From Myxococcales bacterium UBA1660 (lineage in GTDB: Bacteria; Myxococcota_A; Polyangia; Polyangiales; Houyiibacteriaceae): a DNA stretch of 23,561 nucleotides. Positions 16,547-23,561 of this stretch are shown in pieces. The stretch is from the NCBI GenBank assembly GCA_002320815.1, contig DCLA01000058.1, forward strand, positions 3,959 to 27,519. The letters are read 5' to 3'. The number at the start of each line of letters is the position of its first letter. Positions within the stretch are counted from its first letter, which is position 1. The notes under the pieces are model-generated. The model was not told where the DNA came from. It worked only from the letters and a program-made list of their open reading frames with translations, and ran no database searches. The position numbers and the translations under genes were made by a program.

Positions 16547-19500
16547 ATGCAGCCTTCGACCTCTTCGGTTCTCACCACCCTCAGCCGCCAGCGCATCGCC
16601 GAGATCGCGCGGACGGCCGGGCTTCCGCTCCCCGATCTGACCAAGGAGCAGCAGGTCGACCAGCTCGTCGCTACCGGCCGGGTGCACTTCCGGGACCTCC
16701 TCGCGCAGCTGGGTCGCGACGAGCTCAAGGCCGCTTGCCGCGCCCACTCGCTGGACGATGCGGGCCGGGCTCGGGTGGAGCTGCAAGCGCGCTTGCTCAA
16801 AGCGCGCGGGGAGAACGTGGAGAGCGCGCCGCCGCCGCCGCTCTTCGCGGGCGGCGAGGTGCCGCGCTACGCGCCCCGGCAGGGCGACATCGTCGCCTGC
16901 CGCCATCGCCAGTGGCTGGTGGAGGAGGTGGTCCCGCCGCCCGAGGACAACCACGCGACGCGCGTGCGGATGGTCTGCCTGGACGACGACAACCAGGGCC
17001 AGGTCATGGAGACGTTCTGGGAGCTGGAGCTCGGCGCGCGGGTGTTGCCCGCGGAGACCGGCCAGTTTCCCCCGCCGGAGAAGCTCGACGAGCCGCGGCA
17101 CTTCGGGGCCTACCTCCACGCGCTCAAGTGGAACGCCGTCACCGCGACCGATTCGAAGCTCTTCCAGTCGCCCTTCCGCGCCGGCATCCGCCTGATGCAG
17201 CACCAGCTCACGCCGCTGACCAAGGCGCTCTCGCTACCACGCGCGAACCTCTTCATCGCCGACGATGTGGGCCTCGGAAAGACCATCGAGGCCGGCTTGG
17301 TGCTCCAGGAGCTGCTGCTGCGGCAGCGGGTGGAGTTCGTCCTGGTCATCTGTCCGGCGGCGGTCCAGCTCCAGTGGAAGGAGGAGATGGCCCAGCGCTT
17401 CGGTCTCCAGTTCGAGGTGATGAACCGCAGCTTCGTCGCGCGCCGGCGCCAGGAGCGCGGCTTCGGGGTCAACCCTTGGAGCACGCATCGGCGCTTCATC
17501 GTGAGCCACCCCATCGTGCGGCGGCCGGAGTACCGCGACCCGCTGCTCGCGCACTTGCAGACCTTGGGGGCCAACGAGCCCGGCACCCGGGCCAAGAAGT
17601 CGCTCCTCATCCTCGACGAGGCGCACGTCGCCGCGCCGGCCAGCGCCAGCAAGTGGGCCACCGACTCGGAGATCACTCGAGTGGTCCGCGATGTCGCGCC
17701 GCGCTTCGAGAACCGCCTCTTCCTCAGCGCGACGCCCCACAACGGGCACAGCAACAGCTTCAGCGCGCTCCTGGAGATCCTCGACCCCCAGCGGTTCACC
17801 CGCGCGGTGCCCATCGAAGACCCGGAGCGCTTGCGCCCGGTGATGGTGCGCCGGCTCAAGGAAGACCTCCGGGGCCAGGAGGGCGTCGACTTCCCCAAGC
17901 GGCTGCTGGTGCAAGTGGAGCTCGCCGCGGGCGACCAGGAGTCCTGGTCCGCGACCCCGGTGGTCTACGACCGCAGCCAGGGCTCCAAGGAACGCGGCGA
18001 GCCGACCGCCATCGGCCCGGTAGAGCGAGCGCACGAGCAACCGGTGGAGATCCAGCTCAGCCAGATGCTCGCCGAGTACACGCGCCTGATGAAGCCCGTG
18101 AAGGGTCGCGGGAAGCTGGTGTTCATCCACCTGCAGAAGCGGCTGCTGAGCAGCGTCCCCGCCTTCTATCGCACCCTGAAGGTGCACGCCGAGCGAGTCC
18201 GCGAGGGCAGCGCCCAGGTGCGGCAGCTTCCGCTGCAAGTGCGCCGGCCCACCGAGGACGACGAGCTGGGGGTCGACGACGAGGCCCTCGACGCTGCCGA
18301 CGAGTCCGAGGTGGCCGCCGCCACCGAGGCGCTGAAGCCGCCCGCCGAGCGCGCCGCCGAGCTGCTGGACGCCATGCTGCACCTGGCCGCTCTGCACCAG
18401 CAGCGCCCCGACGCCAAGGTGCTCGCCCTGCTGGATTGGATCCGCCGCAACCAGTGCGGCGGCGCCGTGCCTGGCGGCAGCGACGATCGCACGGCGGCCC
18501 AGCGGCGGTGGACCGGCCGGCGGGTGCTGATCTTCACCGAGTACGGGGACACCCGGAAGTACCTGGTGGAGCAGCTGCAGGCGGCCATCCGCGGCACCGA
18601 CGAGGCCGAGGACCGCATCGCGCAGCTCTATGGCCGGATGAACGAGGATCAGCGCGCCGAGGTCCAGAAGGACTTCAACGCGCCGCCCGACGAAGCACCG
18701 GTGCGCATTCTGGTGGCCACCGACGCCGCCCGCGAAGGCATCAACCTGCAGGGTCACTGCGCCGACCTCTTCCACTTCGACGTGCCTTGGAACCCCGGGC
18801 GCCTGGAGCAGCGCAACGGGCGCATCGACCGCACCCTGCAGCCTTCGCCCGAGGTGCGCTGTCACTACTTCCGCTACGCCGAGCGCGCCGAAGACCTCGT
18901 GCTCGAGCGGCTGGTGGACAAGGTCGACGTGATCCAACGGGAGCTGGGCTCCCTGGGTGCGGTCATCATGGACCGCATCGACGCCACCCTGGCCGAAGGC
19001 ATCGGCGAGGAGACCAGCGCGCAGCTCGAGCTGGCGGCCCAACCCGACAGCCCCGAGCGGGCGAGCACCGTGGCCAAGGAGCTCGACCCCCAGCGCGCCG
19101 AGCAGACGAAGCTGCAGCAGGAGATCCAAGAAGCCGGCGAGATCCTCCATCGGTCCGCCAAGGTCATGGAGTTCCGCCGCGACCTGCTCCGCGAAGCCAT
19201 CGACGTGGGCCTCGAGTTCTCCGGCGTCCCGCCCCTCGTGGCGCAGGGCAAGGGGGTGTTCACGCTGCCGGAGATGCCCGTGTCCTGGTCACGAACCGTG
19301 GACCACGTGCGGCGGCCCAAGAAGCGCACCGAGGAGTGGTGGGAGTGGCGCCGCGAGCCCCCGCTGCCCGTGGTGTTCGAGCCCCCACCCAAGATGAACA
19401 GCGCGCTGGTGCACCTGCACCTGAGCCACCCCTTCGTGCAGCGGGTGATGGGCCGCTTCCTGGCGCAGGGCTACTCCGCCCACGACCTCTCGCGGGTCAC

Positions 19501-20140
19501 CGTGCTGAAGAACACCCGCGACTCATTGGTGCGGGTCCTCGCCTTCGGCCGGCTCTGCCTCTACGGGCAGGGCGCGGCGCGCCTCCATGACCGCTTGCTC
19601 AGCGCAGCCGGCCGCTGGATCGAAGGTCGCGAAGGCGAGCTGGAGCCCTTCGCCGACGAAGCCGACCGCAAGGCCGTCGACTTGCTGGAGGACGTGCTCT
19701 CCAGCTCGCCGGACCTCGAGCCCATTCCCGCCGCCGTGCGGACCAAGGTCCTGGCCGCGGCGCCGACTCTCTTCGGGCGCCTGTGGCAGCGCGTCCGCGA
19801 CGACGCCGACGAGGAAGCCCACCGCGCCACCCGCGCCCTGACCGAGCGCGGCCGCGAGGAAGCCGACGCGCTGCGCAAGCTCCTCTGGAACCAACGCAAC
19901 GACGTGCAGCACTCCATCGCCCGTCTCCAGCAGACCACCTTCGACTTCGGCGAGAGCCAGTCCGACCGCGACCAAGAGCGCCAAGTGCAACGCGACCTGC
20001 AACATCTGAAGAACCGCTACGAGACCATCGGCCGCGAGATCGAGCGCGAGCCGGTCTCACTGGAGACCCTCTACGAGGTCGCGCTGAAGCGCCTCGACCC
20101 CGTGGGCCTGGTGGTCCTCTGGCCGGAGAGCCGACTGTGA
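16547..20140 (+). CDS. drmD: SNF2-family helicase, probable DISARM DrmD
   Basis: This 1197-aa protein is a superfamily 2 helicase/translocase of the SNF2/RapA type. Walker A is DDVGLGKT (239-246), the Walker B box is DEAH (357-360), motif III is SAT (394-396) and the C-terminal lobe has TDAAREGINLQG and QRNGRIDR (755-762, motif VI). Before the motor, two short helical units (LSRQRIAEIARTAGLPLPDL; GRDELKAACRAHSLDDAGRA) look like SAP-type DNA-binding elements. The end is charged and probably coiled-coil. DrmD is the class 1 DISARM helicase, thought to help tell invading DNA from methylated self DNA. The next gene, an adenine methyltransferase overlapping by 4 bp, supports this. The ATG at 16547 is preferred because the SAP-like part begins right after it; a GTG at 16481 would add 22 unremarkable residues. 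Upstream GGTGA (16532-16536) is a weak, rather distant ribosome site. A BREX helicase is the main alternative. Confidence 0.75.
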   Translation: MQPSTSSVLTTLSRQRIAEIARTAGLPLPDLTKEQQVDQLVATGRVHFRDLLAQLGRDELKAACRAHSLDDAGRARVELQARLLKARGENVESAPPPPLFAGGEVPRYAPRQGDIVACRHRQWLVEEVVPPPEDNHATRVRMVCLDDDNQGQVMETFWELELGARVLPAETGQFPPPEKLDEPRHFGAYLHALKWNAVTATDSKLFQSPFRAGIRLMQHQLTPLTKALSLPRANLFIADDVGLGKTIEAGLVLQELLLRQRVEFVLVICPAAVQLQWKEEMAQRFGLQFEVMNRSFVARRRQERGFGVNPWSTHRRFIVSHPIVRRPEYRDPLLAHLQTLGANEPGTRAKKSLLILDEAHVAAPASASKWATDSEITRVVRDVAPRFENRLFLSATPHNGHSNSFSALLEILDPQRFTRAVPIEDPERLRPVMVRRLKEDLRGQEGVDFPKRLLVQVELAAGDQESWSATPVVYDRSQGSKERGEPTAIGPVERAHEQPVEIQLSQMLAEYTRLMKPVKGRGKLVFIHLQKRLLSSVPAFYRTLKVHAERVREGSAQVRQLPLQVRRPTEDDELGVDDEALDAADESEVAAATEALKPPAERAAELLDAMLHLAALHQQRPDAKVLALLDWIRRNQCGGAVPGGSDDRTAAQRRWTGRRVLIFTEYGDTRKYLVEQLQAAIRGTDEAEDRIAQLYGRMNEDQRAEVQKDFNAPPDEAPVRILVATDAAREGINLQGHCADLFHFDVPWNPGRLEQRNGRIDRTLQPSPEVRCHYFRYAERAEDLVLERLVDKVDVIQRELGSLGAVIMDRIDATLAEGIGEETSAQLELAAQPDSPERASTVAKELDPQRAEQTKLQQEIQEAGEILHRSAKVMEFRRDLLREAIDVGLEFSGVPPLVAQGKGVFTLPEMPVSWSRTVDHVRRPKKRTEEWWEWRREPPLPVVFEPPPKMNSALVHLHLSHPFVQRVMGRFLAQGYSAHDLSRVTVLKNTRDSLVRVLAFGRLCLYGQGAARLHDRLLSAAGRWIEGREGELEPFADEADRKAVDLLEDVLSSSPDLEPIPAAVRTKVLAAAPTLFGRLWQRVRDDADEEAHRATRALTERGREEADALRKLLWNQRNDVQHSIARLQQTTFDFGESQSDRDQERQVQRDLQHLKNRYETIGREIEREPVSLETLYEVALKRLDPVGLVVLWPESRL
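20125..20130 (+). promoter_or_regulatory. Ribosome binding site of the methyltransferase gene
   Basis: GGAGAG lies six bases before the GTG at 20137, inside the end of the helicase gene. With the GTGA stop/start overlap it supports translational coupling of helicase and methyltransferase and fixes the GTG as start. Confidence 0.6.
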
Positions 20141-23100
20141 GCGCCCAGCGCGATCTGCAGCGGTTGCACGAGACCTGGCTGGGCCTGGTCCAGCCCACCG
20201 AGGGCCTGGTGGTCTCCCCCACCGTCCTAGCGGAGAAGGGCGTCGGCCGCCCCGACGAAGCCCCGGCGCAGCTCCAGCAGCGCTTCCTCGCCGCGGCCCC
20301 GCCGGCAGCCATCGCCGAGGGCCAAGAGACCCAGCCGCGCATCCAGGACGTGGCGAGCTTCCTCGAGACCATGCTCGACCTGACGCCGGACCTCTTCGAC
20401 GCGGGCGATGCGCTTCCCGCCGAGCTGTCGCTGGACGTGCCCGAAGCGGACCAGGTCCTGCGGCCCACCCTGGCGCTCAAGAAGCAGTTCGACGTGGAGG
20501 TGCCCGAAGGGACGGACGCCACCGATGCCGCCAAGGCCGGCGCCGCCTACGAGATGCTGGTCTGGGACTTGGCCGCCGACCACGCCGATGGCATCGGCCT
20601 GAGCCTCGACAGGCCCGAAGAGGTCACCGGCGACTGGCGCTACCCGCCCACCGCCAAGTTCGACCGGCTGCTCCGCCACGTGCGCGTGCCCATCGGCCTG
20701 CTCACCAACCGCGACGAGCTCCGGCTCATCTACGCCCCCCATGGTGAGAGCACTGGCCACATCACCTTTCGCCTGAGCGACATGGCCGAGGTCGGCGGCC
20801 GCCCGATCCTCGATGCCTTCGTCTCCCTGCTGAGCGTGCAGCGCTTCTTCGGCGTCAGCGAAGAGGTCGCCGTCCCCACGTTGCTGAGCGACAGCCGCAA
20901 GCACCAGGCCGGCGTGACCACCGAGCTGGCCGAGCAGGTCTTCGACGCGCTGCAGGTGCTCCTCGCCGGCTTCCAAGCCGCCGCCGAGCGCGACCCTGGC
21001 GGTTCAAACGGCACGGGCTACGGGATGGTCTTCGCCGACGCCCTCGAGCGCGAGAACGATCACGTCTACCGCGGCCTGCTCACGGTGATGCTCCGCCTGG
21101 TCTTCCTACTCTTCGCGGAAGACCGCGCGCTGCTCCCCGTCGAGCACCCGGTCTACGAGGAGCACATGAGCGTGCTCGCGCTCTTCGCCCGCCTGCAGGA
21201 AGAGGCCGGCGCCCACCCCGACTCGATGGCCCTGCGCTTCGGCGCCTGGGGACAGCTGCTCGCTCTCTTCCGCGCGGTCTACACGGGCGTGGACCACGGC
21301 GAGCTGCACATGCCGCCCCGCCGCGGCGACCTCTTCGACCCCCACCGCTTCCCCTTCCTCGAGGGCGTCGCCGCCGGCGCATCACCCATCCGCGCTCCGG
21401 AGCTGCAGGCCGCGGTCACCGTGCCCACCATCGACGACGGCACGGTCTACGCGGTGCTCGAGCGCCTGGTCATCTTCGAAGGCCAGCGCCTCTCCTACAA
21501 AGCCCTCGACGTGGAGCAGATCGGCTCGGTCTACGAGGCGCTCATGGGCTACCACGTGGAGCGCATGGCCGGCCCCGCGGTCCGCATGAAGAGCGGCCAG
21601 TGGCTCACGGTGGACGAGGTGCTGGCGGTGAAGCCGGCGCAGCGGAAGAAGTACCTGAAGAAGGAGGTCGGCCTCACCAAGAAGCAGGCCGAAACGGTCA
21701 GCGCCCGGTTCAAGGAGGTCCTGGCCGACGAATCGCTGGGTGAGGATGCGACGGGCGAAGAGCCAACGAGCTCCCTCGGCGCGGTGGTGGCCAGCCTCTC
21801 TCCGAAGCAGGCCGCGCTGGTCGAAGCACTGACCGAATACAGCGCCGCCGGCCGCAAGAAAGACAAGTCCGCCGCCCTCGCCCGCCCGATGCAGCTGGTG
21901 CTGCAGCCCGGCGCCGAGCGCCGACGCACCAGCAGCCACTACACCCCACGCAGCCTGAGCGTGCCGATCGTGGAGCGCACCCTGGAGCCGCTCATCGCCG
22001 CGATGGGGGAGACGCCGACCGCGGAGCAGCTCCTCGAGCTGAAGGTATGCGACCCGGCGATGGGCTCCGGCGCCTTCCTGGTGGCCGCCTGCGGCTATCT
22101 CGCCGACCAGGTCGTGGCCGCCTGGACGCGCGAAGACACGCTGGCCCAGATCGCTCAGGACGCACCGAACGAAGACCCGGTGCTCTACGCCCGGCGCCTC
22201 GTCGCCCAGCGCTGCCTCTACGGCGTAGACAAGAACGACGCGGCCGTGGAGCTCGCCAAGCTCTCACTCTGGCTCTTCACCCTGGCGCGCGACATGCCGT
22301 TCACCTTCCTGGACCATGCGCTCCGCCATGGGGACTCCCTGGTGGGGCTGAGCTTCGAGCAGATCCGCTCGTTCACCTGGGAGCCGGTGAAGAAGGGACA
22401 GCAGGTCGCGCTCGCGCGGACCGAGCTCGACCAGGCGCTGGAAGAGGCGATCCCCATTCGGCAGGAGATCCTGGCGCTGGCCAAGGACGGGACGGCGGAG
22501 GGACAGGCGCGCAAGGCGCGGCTGGTGGCGGATGCGGCCGACGCGCTGGGGCGGACACGGCTCATTGGCGACCTCATCGTCGGCGCATTCTTCGCGGAGA
22601 AGAAGAAGAAGGCTCGGGCAGCCGAGCTCGAGCGGCGGTGGGGGCTCGTGCAGCGGTGGCTCCGCGGAGCCGATGAAGACGGCTGGGCCGACGTGGATGC
22701 CGAAGTGCGCCAGCTGCAGGCGGAGATCCGTGAGCAGCTGCCGGTGTTCCACTGGATGCTGGAGTTCCCGGAGGTGTTCTGGTCGGAGCGCCCGGACCCG
22801 TTGGCCGCGTGGGAGACCGATGGGGAGGCGTACATGGACGCCTTCGTGGGGAACCCGCCGTTCTTAGGCGGCTCGTCGATCTCCTCGAACTATGGCCCAG
22901 GCTATCGGGACTGGCTCCTGGACTCCCACCCCGGCTCTCACGGCAATGCTGATCTCTGCGCCCACTTCTTCCGTAGGGTCCATGGGTTGTTGGGCGCCCA
23001 TGGTACATTCGGACTCATTTCCACCAACACCTTGTCTCAGGGCGACACGCGAGAGAGCGGGCTCAAGCAACTCCTTGCCGCTGGGGTCTCTCTTTACGAC

Positions 23101-23561
23101 GCAACCACCACGATGCTCTGGCCGGTGGGTAGCGCTGCTGTAGCGGTCTCATTAATTCACGGAGCCGCCGGCGAACCCCGATCACACGCTCAGCCCACGC
23201 TAGACGGCAAGGCGGTTGAGGTAATCAACTCAAGGTTGCGGATGACGCCAGAGCGGCCTGATCCCAAGTCTATCGCCACCAACAGAAGCCTGTACTTTGG
23301 TGGCGCGAAAATATATGGACAAGGATTCTTGCTCACGCCTGAAGAACGAGACCAGGTGTTGTTTCATATGGCAGAATGCGAACGAGTCGTCAGGCCTTAC
23401 ATCGGGGGCAAAGAGCTCAACAGCAATCCGACACAGGGATTCGATCGGTACGTAATCAACTTTGGGCGAATGTCTCTCTCCGAGGCAGAGCACTTCGGCC
23501 CTGCTCTGGCTGTGGTACGGAAGAAGGTCAAACCTGAACGGGTCTGGATCGCACTCGGAGC
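20137..23561 (+). CDS. drmMI: Large Eco57I-type adenine DNA methyltransferase, probable DISARM DrmMI, partial
   Basis: The frame starts at GTG 20137 (GTGA overlap with the helicase stop) and is open to the right edge, so at least 1141 residues are present and the C-terminus is missing. It should transfer a methyl group from S-adenosylmethionine to adenine N6 and so mark self DNA. The SAM motif CDPAMGSGAFL is at 638-648 and the catalytic NPPF at 906-909, with the family's SHYTPRSL (600-607) ahead of them. A region with FDRLLRH and GLLTNRDELRLIY (175-200) resembles the N-terminal part of type I/IIG restriction proteins, but I see no PD-(D/E)XK nuclease residues. LDVEQIGSVYEALMGY (about 456-471) is a typical helical segment of this family. 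In class 1 DISARM the order drmD-drmMI-drmA-drmB-drmC is known, which fits here. PglX of BREX and solitary type IIG enzymes are alternatives. Codon use shifts sharply after residue 908. Confidence 0.75.
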   Translation, partial: MSAQRDLQRLHETWLGLVQPTEGLVVSPTVLAEKGVGRPDEAPAQLQQRFLAAAPPAAIAEGQETQPRIQDVASFLETMLDLTPDLFDAGDALPAELSLDVPEADQVLRPTLALKKQFDVEVPEGTDATDAAKAGAAYEMLVWDLAADHADGIGLSLDRPEEVTGDWRYPPTAKFDRLLRHVRVPIGLLTNRDELRLIYAPHGESTGHITFRLSDMAEVGGRPILDAFVSLLSVQRFFGVSEEVAVPTLLSDSRKHQAGVTTELAEQVFDALQVLLAGFQAAAERDPGGSNGTGYGMVFADALERENDHVYRGLLTVMLRLVFLLFAEDRALLPVEHPVYEEHMSVLALFARLQEEAGAHPDSMALRFGAWGQLLALFRAVYTGVDHGELHMPPRRGDLFDPHRFPFLEGVAAGASPIRAPELQAAVTVPTIDDGTVYAVLERLVIFEGQRLSYKALDVEQIGSVYEALMGYHVERMAGPAVRMKSGQWLTVDEVLAVKPAQRKKYLKKEVGLTKKQAETVSARFKEVLADESLGEDATGEEPTSSLGAVVASLSPKQAALVEALTEYSAAGRKKDKSAALARPMQLVLQPGAERRRTSSHYTPRSLSVPIVERTLEPLIAAMGETPTAEQLLELKVCDPAMGSGAFLVAACGYLADQVVAAWTREDTLAQIAQDAPNEDPVLYARRLVAQRCLYGVDKNDAAVELAKLSLWLFTLARDMPFTFLDHALRHGDSLVGLSFEQIRSFTWEPVKKGQQVALARTELDQALEEAIPIRQEILALAKDGTAEGQARKARLVADAADALGRTRLIGDLIVGAFFAEKKKKARAAELERRWGLVQRWLRGADEDGWADVDAEVRQLQAEIREQLPVFHWMLEFPEVFWSERPDPLAAWETDGEAYMDAFVGNPPFLGGSSISSNYGPGYRDWLLDSHPGSHGNADLCAHFFRRVHGLLGAHGTFGLISTNTLSQGDTRESGLKQLLAAGVSLYDATTTMLWPVGSAAVAVSLIHGAAGEPRSHAQPTLDGKAVEVINSRLRMTPERPDPKSIATNRSLYFGGAKIYGQGFLLTPEERDQVLFHMAECERVVRPYIGGKELNSNPTQGFDRYVINFGRMSLSEAEHFGPALAVVRKKVKPERVWIALG
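22861..23561 (+). other. Low-GC segment encoding the putative target-recognition part of the methyltransferase
   Basis: By hand count, 22861-23520 is about 58% GC with about 35% of codons ending in A or T (77 of 220). The 160 codons just before (22381-22860) have about 11% (17 of 160). The change begins within two codons of the NPPF motif. In Eco57I-like enzymes the sequence-reading domain lies downstream of the catalytic core, so a swapped specificity segment is the likely reason. The reading frame is intact. Confidence 0.6.

Noticed and set aside
16481..16547. GTG at 16481 as the helicase start
   Set aside because: The added 22 residues look like translated leader sequence, and the conserved-looking SAP-like part begins right after the ATG at 16547.
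16735..19590. 951-codon plus-strand frame and a 638-codon minus-strand frame (17234-19150) over the helicase
   Set aside because: Both are Ala/Arg/Gly/Pro- or Leu/Val/Gly-rich shadow translations. The helicase frame holds all the expected motifs in order and spans the same bases.
20137..21900. Nuclease domain fused to the methyltransferase (type IIG enzyme)
   Set aside because: The N-terminal half resembles this region of type I/IIG proteins, but I could not find a PD-(D/E)XK set of residues.
16547..23561. BREX system (BrxH helicase plus PglX) as the identity of the right operon
   Set aside because: Gene order helicase-first with direct overlap to the methyltransferase fits DISARM class 1 better, and no BREX-specific gene is visible; kept as the main alternative.
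1..23561. CRISPR arrays, tRNA or rRNA genes, insertion sequences
   Set aside because: No direct-repeat array, cloverleaf, or transposase-like reading frame was seen anywhere in the window.

Overview
The window is GC-rich, tightly packed bacterial DNA without introns. By hand count, the helicase gene and most of the methyltransferase gene are near 70% GC, with the toxin genes a little lower. GC-rich codons and a large insecticidal-type toxin locus would fit a myxobacterial/deltaproteobacterial or other high-GC Gram-negative genome, but no taxonomic marker gene is present, so this is only a guess. Only four protein genes can be supported. They form two divergent operons around a non-coding stretch of about 640 bp, and both operons run off the window.

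Left operon (minus strand, 15904 to 1): a Tc (toxin complex, ABC-type) toxin locus. The first gene (15904-7091, 2937 aa) is a TcA subunit, the pore-forming injection syringe. The second starts one base after the TcA stop, at a GTG (7089) with a good ribosome binding site. It stays open to the left edge (at least 2363 aa). It is a natural fusion of TcB (SpvB and FG-GAP/VCBS parts) with TcC (RHS shell, autoprotease core and hypervariable toxin C-terminus). TcA and the TcB-C cocoon are the complete parts list of a Tc holotoxin. The killing domain itself appears to lie beyond the left edge; the window stops inside a linker/pre-toxin region.

Middle (15905-16546): no convincing gene. It holds weak promoter candidates for each direction and two small inverted repeats.

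Right operon (plus strand, 16547 to 23561): a 1197-aa SNF2-family helicase followed, with a 4-bp GTGA overlap, by a large Eco57I-type adenine DNA methyltransferase (at least 1141 aa, cut by the right edge). This pair and order match the first two genes (drmD, drmMI) of a class 1 DISARM anti-phage system; drmA, drmB and drmC would be expected to the right. The methyltransferase changes composition sharply just after its NPPF catalytic motif, suggesting that its target-recognition part was exchanged.

Taken together, the window looks like an accessory island pairing a contact or secreted toxin with phage defence. The most interesting points are the fused TcB-C protein with an unfamiliar cargo region, the extra N-terminal beta domain on TcA, and the composition break in the methyltransferase.
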